A stretch of 64,000 nt of DNA from Pelagicoccus mobilis (GCF_016595505.1 NZ_JAENIL010000010.1:80911-144910); one strand, 5' to 3'. Shown: positions 1-8,322, numbered from the stretch's first letter. Notes: generated by a model not told the origin, from the letters alone. Numbers and translations: made by a program.

Positions 1-764
1 GCCGCACGCGGATTAAAATTCTTAACGATTTCCGATAGTTCCTTCTCAACCACGTCCTGAACGTAGGAGTCGATCGTCAATACCACATTGAACCCGTCCG
101 TCGAAGTCACGCGGCGACGACGAAACTGCGCCATCTCGCGTCGCCCCGCTCCGATCTCAGTCTCGGTCCATCCTTCCTCACCGCTCAAATAGTAGTCAAA
201 CTCCCGCTCAACGCCCATCGTCGCCTGTCCGTCCTTGCGAACAAACCCGATAACGTGCGAAGCAAGCGCTCCCTGCGGGTATTCGCGCTCATAGCTCTTA
301 GTACTCGTCACGCACTTGATGCCAAGCGACTTAAGCGCCTCGAAAGAACGGGGCTCGACACGACGCTTCAACAATTTCCAACGCGGATTGAGCGAACGCA
401 TATCCGCCGGCATTCGGCCATTCTGCAGCCCGAAAGCCTCCTCCACTTGAGCGACCGTAAGTCCAAGATTAGCAGCGATTTGAGGAATACGCGAAACGTC
501 CTCCGGCTTCACCTCATACCGATCCACTCCCACCTCCAAAAAGATGTGGCTGGTCGCTAAAATCTCCCCGTTGATATCATAGATATCCCCACGACGAGGC
601 ATCTCCCGCAAAACGCGAAAGCGACTGCTCTCCAGTTCGTCTACTAGTTCCGTACTCTTAAATGCATGCAGTTCGACCAGGCGAAACCCGATCGCTCCAT
701 AGCCACAAAGAAAGAAAAGAGCGAGTATCCAAAATCTGAATTTCGTTCCAGGACGACTTGCCAT
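1..764 (-). CDS. ftsI: Peptidoglycan transpeptidase FtsI/PBP2-type, 5' part only
   Basis: Division-specific penicillin-binding protein that crosslinks septal peptidoglycan. Only the first 254 codons are in the window; the gene runs off the left edge. The ATG at 764 follows the ftsL stop by 6 bp. Seen: one membrane segment at residues 11-30, then the family motif RRGDIYDINGEILATS (57-72), a PBP dimerisation region with GVEREFDYYLSG, and DGFNVVLTIDSYVQ just before the edge. The transpeptidase domain with its SxxK serine lies outside. Position directly after ftsL in a mraZ-rsmH operon supports FtsI rather than a generic PBP. Confidence 0.9.
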   Translation of the reverse strand, partial: MASRPGTKFRFWILALFFLCGYGAIGFRLVELHAFKSTELVDELESSRFRVLREMPRRGDIYDINGEILATSHIFLEVGVDRYEVKPEDVSRIPQIAANLGLTVAQVEEAFGLQNGRMPADMRSLNPRWKLLKRRVEPRSFEALKSLGIKCVTSTKSYEREYPQGALASHVIGFVRKDGQATMGVEREFDYYLSGEEGWTETEIGAGRREMAQFRRRRVTSTDGFNVVLTIDSYVQDVVEKELSEIVKNFNPRA

Positions 765-770
765 CTGTCC

Positions 771-1148
771 TTAAAAAGTGGATGCAGTCAGCATCGACTG
801 CGTCTGCTTTTCGTACAAGCGCTTCGTAGGATCCTCGATCACGTGTATGATCTGGCGTTCACGCGGCAGCTGCAAACCGAGGCTGTACACGTTGTTGAGC
901 GACTTTAGCTGGTCACGCGTAGTCTGACGGGCGATCACCGCGCCGAGTTCAGCGATGTGACGCTTCTGTTCGGAAATTTCCGCGTAAAGCACCTTGTTCT
1001 CGTTCGCGAGCTTAGCGGCTTCGTGGCGCAGGTAAACAGTGCTCAGACCGAACATGCCCACAAACAGAAAAAGGGCAAAGGTCAGCCAGATGATACGATT
1101 TAGAATGGATGAGGTGTGGGAAGTTTTTTGAGTCGGGCGTTTGCTCAT
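771..1148 (-). CDS. ftsL: FtsL-like cell division protein
   Basis: Small bitopic protein of 125 residues: a basic N-terminus, one membrane helix at about residues 19-41, then a periplasmic heptad-like stretch (RHEAAKLANENKVLYAEISE) that fits a short coiled coil. FtsL recruits and activates the FtsW-FtsI pair together with FtsB. FtsL sequences are poorly conserved, so the name rests on size, topology and position between rsmH and ftsI. Its ATG overlaps the stop of the preceding 78-codon ORF (ATGA), implying translational coupling. Confidence 0.75.
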   Translation of the reverse strand: MSKRPTQKTSHTSSILNRIIWLTFALFLFVGMFGLSTVYLRHEAAKLANENKVLYAEISEQKRHIAELGAVIARQTTRDQLKSLNNVYSLGLQLPRERQIIHVIEDPTKRLYEKQTQSMLTASTF

Positions 1149-1381
1149 GATGCTTCTAGCGCAAGTCCCCGATTACGGGAGGGGATCTTGTAGACGCGTT
1201 CAAAGGGTTTGAAAGATATAGTGGGGGTGGTAGTGCCGATCGCCTCCTCTTGGCGGCAATCGAAAAGGCCTGCCTCGAGAGGACGGCCAAAGCCAAGCGT
1301 GACGCATTGGCGATTAAGTATAGACTTAAGCGTGGTTGAATTTCTCATGTTCCTGCGACTCTGTAGTTCGTACGTATTCAT
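1145..1381 (-). CDS. Small ORF between rsmH and ftsL
   Basis: A 78-codon ORF that exactly fills the gap between rsmH (stop at 1389) and ftsL. Its ATG at 1381 lies 7 bp after the rsmH stop, and its TGA overlaps the ftsL ATG. The product is basic, with no membrane segment and no motif I recognise. The tight packing at both ends argues for a translated gene; otherwise this would be an unusually long gap in a compact operon. It could instead be a translated leader that couples rsmH to ftsL. Confidence 0.5.
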   Translation of the reverse strand: MNTYELQSRRNMRNSTTLKSILNRQCVTLGFGRPLEAGLFDCRQEEAIGTTTPTISFKPFERVYKIPSRNRGLALEAS

Positions 1382-1388
1382 GTTATTG

Positions 1389-2306
1389 CTACTTTACCTT
1401 CTTGATGACACGGAGCTTCGCCGAGCGGCTCCGCGGGTTTTGCGCGACTTCCTTGTCGCCAGCTGTTATGGGGCGTCGACTGATTAACTCAGCCAACACC
1501 TCGCGCATGTCCTGTGGGCGATTGTCGTGCGCGCCTTCCGGCCTCCCCGCCCAACGTCGGAACAGATTCTTCGCCACGCGATCTTCCAAGGAATGGAAGC
1601 TGATCGCAGCAAGGATCCCTCCTACTTTGAGCTTTTCGAAGGCAGCGGGCAGCCCGCGCTCGATTACGCCTATCTCGTCATTGACCGCTATCCGAATACC
1701 TTGGAATGCCTTGGTAGCCGGGTGCAGCTTGGAACTAAAACGAATTCTCGCGGGAGTGCAGGATAGAATAAGGTCCGCGAGTTGTGTGGTGGTGGTGAGT
1801 TCGTTTTTTTCCCGAGCCGCAAGGATCGCATCGACGATTTTGCGCCAGTTCTTTTCTTCCGCGTAAACGCGAAGCGCATGGATCAGGTCAGAGCGACTGG
1901 CTGTGGCGAGCCATTGCGCTGCTGATACACCCGCTTCGGGATTCATCCTCATATCGAGAGGGGCTTCTCCACGGAAAGAAAAACCTCGATCTACCTCGTC
2001 CAACTGAAAGGAGGAAACGCCAAAGTCGAATAGGATGCCGTCAAAGGGCCCTTCATCCAACTGGTCGAGAGTATCGAAATTCATTCTGTGAAAACGGAAA
2101 CGATCGCCGAAACGCTCCTTGAGCCGCTCCGAACGGAGAACGGCTTGCGGGTCCTGATCGATCGCTACGACGGTGCAGTTGGCGAGCTCGAGCATCAGCT
2201 CGGTGTGCCCTCCCCCTCCGAAGGTGCAATCCAGATACACGCCACCGTCGCGAGGAGCAAGATGCTCTAGCGTCTCCGCGGCAAGTACTGGCACATGTCC
2301 TTCCAT
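1389..2306 (-). CDS. rsmH: 16S rRNA m4C1402 N4-methyltransferase RsmH (MraW)
   Basis: SAM-dependent enzyme that N4-methylates C1402 of 16S rRNA. I start it at the ATG at 2306 (305 residues, normal for the family) because homologues begin near MEGHVPVLAAETLEHL. The SAM-binding motif YLDCTFGGGGHT is at 24-35; further family motifs are FDGILFDFGVSSFQLD, RGFSFRGEAPLDMRM and SFHSLEDRVAKNLFRR. The frame stays open upstream and a GTG at 2348 is another possible start; neither start has a clear Shine-Dalgarno. It lies downstream of mraZ and one small ORF. Confidence 0.95.
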   Translation of the reverse strand: MEGHVPVLAAETLEHLAPRDGGVYLDCTFGGGGHTELMLELANCTVVAIDQDPQAVLRSERLKERFGDRFRFHRMNFDTLDQLDEGPFDGILFDFGVSSFQLDEVDRGFSFRGEAPLDMRMNPEAGVSAAQWLATASRSDLIHALRVYAEEKNWRKIVDAILAAREKNELTTTTQLADLILSCTPARIRFSSKLHPATKAFQGIRIAVNDEIGVIERGLPAAFEKLKVGGILAAISFHSLEDRVAKNLFRRWAGRPEGAHDNRPQDMREVLAELISRRPITAGDKEVAQNPRSRSAKLRVIKKVK

Positions 2307-2328
2307 ATCAGGGGCGATGCCAACTAGA

Positions 2329-2538
2329 CTATCGATTACCGAAATCACTGTTGTAGTTGCGAGCCGCCACGCGTGGCAGCTTGTATTCAAAATCCCATGT
2401 TGAGCAGTGGCGGATGTTCCCGCGGCCGAAAGTGCCTCCCACGCCGAGAAAACGTCCAGCGCCAGGAGCAAGCTTCTTCCGGCGGCTGAGGCCGACTGCT
2501 TCCATTATATAAGAGAGTGTTGATTGGCGTTCCTTCAT
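2329..2538 (-). CDS. Small ORF between mraZ and rsmH with strong ribosome-binding site
   Basis: A 69-codon ORF starting 16 bp after the mraZ stop. A near-perfect Shine-Dalgarno, AGGAGGAAGG, precedes its ATG at 2538 and can serve no other gene, because rsmH starts 230 bp further on. It ends 22 bp before the rsmH ATG. The product is basic, without a recognised domain or signal peptide. Its role is unknown; by position it could be a division-cluster micro-protein or a leader coupling rsmH translation. Confidence 0.5.
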   Translation of the reverse strand: MKERQSTLSYIMEAVGLSRRKKLAPGAGRFLGVGGTFGRGNIRHCSTWDFEYKLPRVAARNYNSDFGNR

Positions 2539-2554
2539 CTTACCTTCCTCCTGA

Positions 2555-3010
2555 TTAGATGCCGGCGAGCTTCATGATCTTGCCCATGTCGTCGTTGTTC
2601 GCCTTCGGATCGACCGCGTTCCAGCGATCAGGCGACCAGATGCGGAAGTCCGTCAAACGGCCGACCACCATCGTCTCCTTGGTGATGCCAGCGTGCTCGA
2701 GAAGTTCCTCGGTGAGATTGACGCGCCCCTGCTTGTCGCAGCCAAACGAGTGGGCTTGCGAGAAAAGCTTGTCCTGAAGCGTGGCCATCTCCTCGTCGCT
2801 CAGGCTTTGGGACTCGATCAGCTCCATCAGTTTTTCAACACGGGACGGCGGGAGTACGTGGATCGAGCCTGTGCCTGGGTCTGGAAAAGCCAGATATACG
2901 TCTTCTGTGTCCCCATCAAAGCGCCACTTCGAAGGGATCGTAAGACGATTCTTCGAATCAAGGTTTCGTTGGTGTTTGCCAACGAAAATTGGTCTGCCCA
3001 GGGCGCTCAT
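2555..3010 (-). CDS. mraZ: Transcriptional regulator MraZ
   Basis: First gene of the division cluster; MraZ is a DNA-binding repressor of its own operon. 151 residues from the ATG at 3010, which has GGAAAG upstream. The frame extends 20 codons further, but homologues start at this ATG. Two SpoVT/AbrB-like repeats are visible: DSKNRLTIPSKWR (about 16-28) and DKQGRVNLTEELLEHAGI (about 90-107). The operator it should bind is visible at 3045-3069. Confidence 0.95.
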   Translation of the reverse strand: MSALGRPIFVGKHQRNLDSKNRLTIPSKWRFDGDTEDVYLAFPDPGTGSIHVLPPSRVEKLMELIESQSLSDEEMATLQDKLFSQAHSFGCDKQGRVNLTEELLEHAGITKETMVVGRLTDFRIWSPDRWNAVDPKANNDDMGKIMKLAGI

Positions 3011-3044
3011 TAAAACTTCTTTCCGGAAAAGCTGTGAAAAACTT

Positions 3045-3069
3045 CCCCAAAACTCCCCACTTTCCCCCA
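3045..3069 (-). promoter_or_regulatory. MraZ operator: three TGGGG repeats with 10-bp period
   Basis: On the minus strand the sequence reads TGGGG-GAAAG-TGGGG-AGTTT-TGGGG, three direct repeats exactly 10 bp apart, ending 35 bp upstream of the mraZ ATG. This matches the known MraZ binding pattern of TGGGN repeats separated by 5 nt. It predicts autoregulation of mraZ and the downstream division genes. Confidence 0.85.
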
Positions 3070-3117
3070 CTTTTCAATGAAAATCCTCCACAATGGCCCT
3101 TTTTTACTATCAACAGG

Positions 3118-3293
3118 TTATTCACATGCCATTTCTTGACAGGAGATTTACATTCGAGGCCCATTTCCCCCTGCAGGGAGAGAATTTCCCCCAAACCCGA
3201 CATTTCGCGCTTTCCTTGCTCCCAAGTTGTCCACCACCCCTCAGCAGCGAAAAATCCCCACTTTCCACCACTCCCCAAATCCCTTGTGAATAA
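3118..3293. promoter_or_regulatory. Two TTATTCACA DnaA-box-like sites in the mraZ upstream region
   Basis: TTATTCACA occurs at 3118-3126 on the plus strand and at 3285-3293 on the minus strand, with a weaker TTGTCCACC between them. The consensus DnaA box is TTATNCACA. The 379-bp gap between mraZ and the next gene (3011-3389) also carries many CCCC(C)A runs. It could link division-cluster transcription to DnaA; two 9-mers may also be chance. Confidence 0.3.
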
Positions 3294-3389
3294 CTCGGGA
3301 ACAAGTGGAATAAGTCCGGGCAAAAACGCCGCTCTGGACTTGCTAGAACTGCCACCGCGACCTATCCCCTTTTTCCGATTTTCAAAACT

Positions 3390-3689
3390 ATGACGCCCCC
3401 GAAAGACATTCAGCTCATCGGCAACGAACTCGCCCTGCTCTGGGAAGACGGCAGCGAGACCTACATCCTCGCCCCTGTATTGCGAGCAGCCTCCCCCAGC
3501 GCCGAAACCGCCGGCGAACGCGACATTCTGGGCGTCTTGCACGGCGGCGAGCACGGCAAAGACTACTCCCAAGTCCGCATCGAGAGCTGGCAGTTCGTCG
3601 GCAACTACGCCATCCGCTTCAAATTCTCCGACGGCCACGCCACCGGCCTCTACAGCTACGAGCTCCTCAAACGCCTAGGCGACCAATAA
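3390..3689 (+). CDS. DUF971 (GBBH-like N-terminal) protein
   Basis: 99 residues, matching the stand-alone DUF971 family. Typical features are the opening IQLIGNELALLWEDGSE, the central ERDILGVLHGG, and the tail VGNYAIRFKFSDGHATGLYSYELL. The same domain forms the N-terminus of eukaryotic gamma-butyrobetaine hydroxylases, and stand-alone bacterial copies have been linked to Fe-S protein biogenesis. It is divergent to mraZ and followed by the HAD gene in the same direction. Confidence 0.85.
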   Translation: MTPPKDIQLIGNELALLWEDGSETYILAPVLRAASPSAETAGERDILGVLHGGEHGKDYSQVRIESWQFVGNYAIRFKFSDGHATGLYSYELLKRLGDQ

Positions 3690-3757
3690 GGGCCGCGCAG
3701 TTTGCTACGTAACGTTACGTTCAAAAGCGCGCACGAACTCCCCCACTTTTCCCCACC

Positions 3758-4462
3758 GTGTCTTTCTCGAATATCAAAGCGATCACCTTCGACGCGGGCC
3801 ACACGCTCTACCACCCCTACCCGTCCGTCGGGGCGGTCTACCAGGAGGTGATGCGACAGCACGGACTCGATTACCCCGAAGACCAGCTCGAAGAAGGCTT
3901 CCGCCGCGCTTTCCGCTCCGTCTCAAAAGACAAGACCGTCTTAGACGGCGAGCAACGCGAATGGAGCTACTGGCAATCCATTGTCAAGGAATCCATCTCC
4001 CACTTGTCCCCGCAACCAAGCGACTTCGACGCCCTCTTTCTCGATCTCTGGAACGAATTCGGCAAAGGAAACCGCTGGAAGCCTGAGTCCACCGCCAAGG
4101 AGACCCTCACCGAACTCCGCAAACGCGGATACAAAATCGCCGTTCTCTCCAACTGGGACAGCCGCGTACATCAAGTCCTCGCCGAAACCGACTTCACCCC
4201 ACTGCTCGACCACGTCTTCGTCTCCAGCGAAATCGGCCACGAAAAGCCCGACCGAGAAATCTTCTCCCACTGCGAAGCCAAACTTGAGCTAACGCCAGAG
4301 CAAATCCTCCACATCGGCGACAGTTTCCAGCACGACATCGAAGGAGCAAGCGCAGCCGGCTGGAACGCCATTCGTATCGTCAACGAAGAAGACCACAGTC
4401 CAAACGGCTACCACAGCATCAGCCAACTCAACCAACTCCTCACCCTCCTCCCCGGAACCTGA
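3758..4462 (+). CDS. HAD-superfamily hydrolase (HDHD3/REG-2-like)
   Basis: 234 residues from a GTG at 3758. HAD motifs in order: nucleophile Asp12 in FDAGHTL, motif II LSNWDSR, motif III Lys in GHEKPDREIF, and motif IV HIGDSFQHDIEGA. DAGHTL in place of DxDGTL is typical of the HDHD3/REG-2 branch. Predicted cytosolic phosphatase of unknown substrate. Two TGGGG repeats 10 bp apart on the minus strand (3741-3755) sit directly before the start. Confidence 0.8.
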   Translation: MSFSNIKAITFDAGHTLYHPYPSVGAVYQEVMRQHGLDYPEDQLEEGFRRAFRSVSKDKTVLDGEQREWSYWQSIVKESISHLSPQPSDFDALFLDLWNEFGKGNRWKPESTAKETLTELRKRGYKIAVLSNWDSRVHQVLAETDFTPLLDHVFVSSEIGHEKPDREIFSHCEAKLELTPEQILHIGDSFQHDIEGASAAGWNAIRIVNEEDHSPNGYHSISQLNQLLTLLPGT

Positions 4463-4536
4463 AGCCTGAACCGGAACCCCGCCCGCGAAGGGAGTGCTTT
4501 ACAATCCGCCCCCACTCGCCTTACTTGCAACACGTT

Positions 4537-4974
4537 ATGTCACAAACATGCATCCATGAACGCACCTCAAAGGAGGAAATAGAAAAAGGCCTGAAGCTGC
4601 AGCCAAAGTTCGACAGCAACGGCCTCATCCCCTGCATCACAACCGAGGTCCATTCTAACGAGGTGATTATGTTCGCCTGGATGAACGAGGAAGCCCTTCG
4701 ACATACCATCGAAACCGGCAAGACCACCTACTTCAGCCGCTCCCGCGGAAAGCTTTGGGTGAAAGGCGAATCCTCCGGCCAAATCCAATGGGTCAAGGAA
4801 CTCCGTACCGACTGCGACCAAGACGTTATTCTCGTCAAGGCAGACATCGGCGAAAACGGGGCTGCCTGCCACAACGGCTACAAGTCCTGCTTCTACCGAA
4901 AGCTAGAAGGCGACGCTCTCGTCTTCGACGGCGGAGAACCGCTCTTCGATCCGGAAGAAGTATACAAAAAATAA
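4537..4974 (+). CDS. hisI: Phosphoribosyl-AMP cyclohydrolase HisI
   Basis: Opens the adenine ring of PR-AMP in histidine biosynthesis (Zn and Mg dependent). 145 residues from ATG 4537; a TTG at 4525 is a possible alternative. Family signature in order: MNEEALRHTIETGKTTYFSR, SRGKLWVKGESSGQ, then metal-binding DCDQD, ACHNGYKSCFYR. There is no HisE domain, so pyrophosphohydrolase must be separate. It stands alone, with a terminator behind it. Confidence 0.93.
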   Translation: MSQTCIHERTSKEEIEKGLKLQPKFDSNGLIPCITTEVHSNEVIMFAWMNEEALRHTIETGKTTYFSRSRGKLWVKGESSGQIQWVKELRTDCDQDVILVKADIGENGAACHNGYKSCFYRKLEGDALVFDGGEPLFDPEEVYKK

Positions 4975-4984
4975 CGACTTTACC

Positions 4985-5020
4985 AAGAGGGTGAGGCTTC
5001 AGTGCCTCCCCTCTTTTTTT
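4985..5020 (+). terminator. Rho-independent terminator after hisI
   Basis: GC-rich stem (AGAGGGTGAGGC pairing with GCCTCCCCTCT, one bulged T) followed by a run of eight or more T, starting about 10 bp after the hisI stop. Confidence 0.8.
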
Positions 5021-5046
5021 TATACAAATCTCCCACCAACCACCCA

Positions 5047-5940
5047 ATGAGCTCCTCCCTTCCTTACTACCTTGGCTGCCCCGCATGGTCGAATCGTGAC
5101 TGGATCGGGAAGGTTTTTCGCTCCGGCACCGACACGTCCGATCTGCTCAGAGAATACTCCCGCGTCTTCAACACGGTCGAGGGCAATACGCTCTTCTACG
5201 CCCTCCCCCCAATGGCCACCGTGGAACGCTGGATGGCAGAGTCTTCCGACTGCTTTCGATTCGCCCCCAAATTCCCCAAGGCCATTTCCCATGAGCGTCG
5301 CCTCAGCGACGCAGAAGAGGAGAATTCTGCATTCTTCAAAGTCCTCGAAGCGCTAGCCCACGGCGGCAAGTTAGGAGTCTCCTTCCTCCAGCTGCCTCCA
5401 TCCTTCAACATCAACAATCTGGATACACTCCAGAGCTACCTCAAAGCCCTCCCAAAAGAGTTCCGTTACGCCATCGAGCCTCGGCACATCAGCTGGTACG
5501 ACCAAGCAGACAACGAGAAGCGACTCGACGATCTTCTAGAGAACCTCGGCATAGACAAAGTCGACTTCGACACCCGCCCCCTCAACGCTTCCGAGCCGGA
5601 CGACGACGAGGAACGGGACGCCCGCAATCGAAAGCCTCAAATGCCGATTCGCAAAGCGGCCCTCGGCAAGCACCCAGTCGTTCGCTTCGTCGGAAAAAAC
5701 AAAGTCCAGAAAAACGCCGTCTACATCAAAGAATGGGCACCCGTCATTAACAAGTGGATACTCGAGGGAAAAAAGCCATACATCTTCGCCCACGCAGGCG
5801 ACGACGCCTTCGCTCCCTACGTCGCCCGAATGCTGCACGAGCAGCTAAAACGAATCAACCTGCTCCTCCCCGACTTGCCAGAGTTCGAAAGCGACCGGGC
5901 AAAACCCGACGAAAAAAGCGAACAACTAGATTTGTTCTAA
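5047..5940 (+). CDS. DUF72 family protein
   Basis: 297 residues from the ATG at 5047. It shows the DUF72 TIM-barrel pattern: YYLGCPAWSNRDWIGKVF, EYSRVFNTVEGNTLFYALP, FRFAPKFPKAISHE, LGVSFLQLPPSF, and a late VRFVGKN. The function of the family is unknown. The acidic insert EPDDDEERDARNRK is probably a surface loop. Confidence 0.85.
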   Translation: MSSSLPYYLGCPAWSNRDWIGKVFRSGTDTSDLLREYSRVFNTVEGNTLFYALPPMATVERWMAESSDCFRFAPKFPKAISHERRLSDAEEENSAFFKVLEALAHGGKLGVSFLQLPPSFNINNLDTLQSYLKALPKEFRYAIEPRHISWYDQADNEKRLDDLLENLGIDKVDFDTRPLNASEPDDDEERDARNRKPQMPIRKAALGKHPVVRFVGKNKVQKNAVYIKEWAPVINKWILEGKKPYIFAHAGDDAFAPYVARMLHEQLKRINLLLPDLPEFESDRAKPDEKSEQLDLF

Positions 5941-5943
5941 CAG

Positions 5944-6022
5944 GTAGCGCGGTGCTTCAGCCCGCGTAGCTCCACTGCAAGATCAAACCGATAAAAAAAC
6001 GCGGGCTAAAGCACCGCGCTAC
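5944..6022. repeat. REP-like inverted pair between convergent genes
   Basis: GCGCGGTGCTTCAGCC (within 5944-5966) and its inverted copy with one mismatch (6000-6022) can form a long hairpin between the DUF72 and lpxA stops. A third copy is at 30651-30673. It may act as a bidirectional terminator. Confidence 0.75.
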
Positions 6023-6030
6023 GTTTCGAC

Positions 6031-6822
6031 CTACTTGCTTCCGCCCGTGATCCCTCGCTCTGTCGCCTCCACAAAAGCGACATACGCCTTAACCTCTTCG
6101 GTATCCGCATGCTCACTACCCTTTACGAGCTCAACCGCCTGCTGGCGATTCAATCCCTCGCGATAGAATGCCTTGAAAATGAACTTCACGGCCGCCATCT
6201 GCTCCTTCGTAAAACCAGAGCGCTCAAGGCCTACCTTATTGAAGAATCGAATTTTGGCAGGGTTACCATCACCGAGCATGAACGGAGGGATATCCTGCTC
6301 CACCTTTGAGCAACCGCCAATAAAGCTACGCTGTCCTATATGACAGAACTGGTGGATCGCCGTCCCGCCACCGCCAACGCCAACATAATCCTCGACGACT
6401 ACGTGCCCTGCAAAAGTGGCCCCATTACTGGCTATCAGATGGTTCCCTATTTTGCAGCAATGCCCAACATGACAGTACGCGAGCAGGTAGTTGTCGTCTC
6501 CAATTTCCGTACACTCGCCATCATTGGTCGCAGCATTGATCGAGACATACTCCCGAAAAATATTCCGGTCCCCAATCCTCACGCCCGGACTGCCGCCCTT
6601 GTACTTCAAGTCCTGGGTCTGCATCCCGATACTCGCGTACGGGTAGACTTCGCAGGATTCGCCGATCGAGGTATTTCCCCAAACCGTTGCATGATGCCAA
6701 ACCTTGGTACCTGCTCCAATTCGAGCCTGTGGGCCAATCACCGCGAAAGGCCCGACTTCTACGTCGGCTGCGAGCTCGGCCTTGGGGTCGACAACTGCAG
6801 TAGGATGAATCTTGTCGCTCAT
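6031..6822 (-). CDS. lpxA: Acyl-ACP--UDP-N-acetylglucosamine O-acyltransferase LpxA
   Basis: First acyl transfer of lipid A synthesis. 263 residues, near the usual length. The N-terminal two thirds is a left-handed beta-helix of hexapeptide repeats (IHPTAVVDPKAEL..., VGPFAVIGPQARIG). The catalytic-His region is AYCHVGHCCKIGNH, and a C-terminal helical domain starts near VGLERSGFTKEQ. It starts 21 bp after lpxC-fabZ stops, same strand, forming a lipid A operon. Confidence 0.95.
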   Translation of the reverse strand: MSDKIHPTAVVDPKAELAADVEVGPFAVIGPQARIGAGTKVWHHATVWGNTSIGESCEVYPYASIGMQTQDLKYKGGSPGVRIGDRNIFREYVSINAATNDGECTEIGDDNYLLAYCHVGHCCKIGNHLIASNGATFAGHVVVEDYVGVGGGGTAIHQFCHIGQRSFIGGCSKVEQDIPPFMLGDGNPAKIRFFNKVGLERSGFTKEQMAAVKFIFKAFYREGLNRQQAVELVKGSEHADTEEVKAYVAFVEATERGITGGSK

Positions 6823-6843
6823 GATTCGAAAGGTTTGCCGCCC

Positions 6844-8178
6844 TTAGACGTCCTGACCTTCGTCAAGGATCATGAACTTAAGTTCCCCGGATGAGGCGAC
6901 CTCATCACCCACGTAACAAATCGCGGAGGCAGTACCAATCTTCCCACGCATGATCTTGATCAACTTGATATCGATACGAAGCTGATCGCCAGGAATCACC
7001 TTCCTGCGCCACTTCACCTTGTCTACACTCATGAAAACCGCCGTCTTCCCTTCCAGATTCGTCGCTCGGAGCATCAAAATGCCGGCTGCCTGAGCCATCG
7101 CTTCAACCTGAAGCACTCCTGGCATGATCGGCTGGCCGGGATAATGGCCTTGGAAATAGGGCTCATTGATCGTGACATTCTTGATCGCCGTCAATTCATC
7201 CGTTCCGCGGAACTCAGTCACACGATCAATCATGATGAATGGGTAGCGGTGCGGCAGCGTTTCGATCACACGGCGGATATCGAGCTGAGTCTCCTCTTCG
7301 ATCTTGGCTGTCTTCGGCTTCTCAACCGGCTTTCTCTTGCCCTTCGCAAGCTCCTCCATCCGCTCAGCGAGCTTCGTTGTGAGCTCAGCGTTGACAGCAT
7401 GCCCAGGACGGACCGCCACAATGTGAGCCTTCAACGGTTTGCCCAACAAAAGCACGTCGCCGATGATATCCAAAATCTTGTGACGCACCAACTCGTCGTC
7501 GAAACGAAGCGGCTCCTTGGACATGATCTTGTCATCCTTGAGCACGATCGCGTTCTCGAGGCTGCCACCCTTGATCTTTCCAAGCTTTAGCAATTCCTCG
7601 ATATCTTCGTAGACAGTAAACGTACGTGCCGCCGCGATCTGAGTGGCAAACACATCCGGGTCGATATCGATCGTGAGATGCTGCGTGTGAATCCCGCGAT
7701 CATCTGCGGAAGTACAAGAGATCTTAAATCCGTCGTACGGCAAAGCGATGATAGACGAGTTGCCCTTGGTCACCGAAATCGGCTGATCGAGCACGAAATA
7801 CTCGCGATCCGCCTCCTGCTCGACCGGCTCGCCTTCAAGGATGAGGTTCACAAAGCCCTTCGAAGAACCATCGAGGATCGGCGGCTCCGAGGCGTTCATC
7901 TCGATCTCGACATTGTCGATCCCCATCCCGTGAAGCGCCGCGAGCACATGCTCCACGGTGTGGATCTTCGCATGGCCAGATGACAGGGTTGTCGCTCGCA
8001 CTAAATCAGTGACCTGAGAGACGTGCGGCCTAATCACCGGCTTGTCATGCAGGTCCGAACGGCGAATCGTAATTCCCGAATTCGCAGGAGCTGGCTTCAG
8101 CGTGAGCTGAGTTTTGTCGCCCGTATGCAGTGACGGACCTTTGACTGAGACTTCGCGCAGGAGGGAGCGTTGCTTCAT
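6844..8178 (-). CDS. lpxC-fabZ: Bifunctional LpxC-FabZ: UDP-3-O-acyl-GlcNAc deacetylase / 3-hydroxyacyl-ACP dehydratase
   Basis: 444-residue fusion. Residues about 1-285 are Lpx[13 protein letters not shown] with zinc ligand His77, and a second site HKILDIIGD. Residues about 305-444 are Fab[13 protein letters not shown] with the catalytic His, and [20 protein letters not shown] with the catalytic Glu. The fusion links the committed step of lipid A synthesis with fatty acid elongation in one chain; such fusions are known in Bacteroidetes and some PVC bacteria. The linker near 280-300 is Lys-rich. Followed by lpxA. Confidence 0.95.
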   Translation of the reverse strand: MKQRSLLREVSVKGPSLHTGDKTQLTLKPAPANSGITIRRSDLHDKPVIRPHVSQVTDLVRATTLSSGHAKIHTVEHVLAALHGMGIDNVEIEMNASEPPILDGSSKGFVNLILEGEPVEQEADREYFVLDQPISVTKGNSSIIALPYDGFKISCTSADDRGIHTQHLTIDIDPDVFATQIAAARTFTVYEDIEELLKLGKIKGGSLENAIVLKDDKIMSKEPLRFDDELVRHKILDIIGDVLLLGKPLKAHIVAVRPGHAVNAELTTKLAERMEELAKGKRKPVEKPKTAKIEEETQLDIRRVIETLPHRYPFIMIDRVTEFRGTDELTAIKNVTINEPYFQGHYPGQPIMPGVLQVEAMAQAAGILMLRATNLEGKTAVFMSVDKVKWRRKVIPGDQLRIDIKLIKIMRGKIGTASAICYVGDEVASSGELKFMILDEGQDV

Positions 8179-8229
8179 GGGGTTCGCTTAGTGCCAGCAA
8201 TGTGACAGAAATTCAAGGAATTAGAGAAC

Positions 8230-8287
8230 GTGGGAGCACGCTTGTCACACGATAGGCATGGGAATCGCGTGACAAGCGCGTTCCCAC
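8230..8287. repeat. Imperfect inverted repeat between lpxC-fabZ and the phosphorylase gene
   Basis: A 19-bp arm at 8230-8248 and its near-complementary arm at 8269-8287 (two mismatches) enclose 20 bp. REP-like; no second copy noticed in the window. Confidence 0.6.
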
Positions 8288-8294
8288 CCACAAA

Positions 8295-8322
8295 AAAGCC
8301 AGCCGCAGGCGCGACTGGCTTT
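8295..8322 (-). terminator. Terminator after the phosphorylase gene
   Basis: AAAGCCAG and CTGGCTTT arms; on the minus strand the hairpin is followed by a T run. It lies 29 bp after the stop of the minus-strand phosphorylase gene. Confidence 0.75.

Noticed and set aside
3011..3389. Replication origin
   Set aside because: Only two good DnaA boxes, no AT-rich unwinding region, and no dnaA, dnaN or gidA nearby.
2958..3638. 226-codon open frame across the mraZ upstream region
   Set aside because: Covers the MraZ operator and runs antisense to DUF971; low-complexity product.
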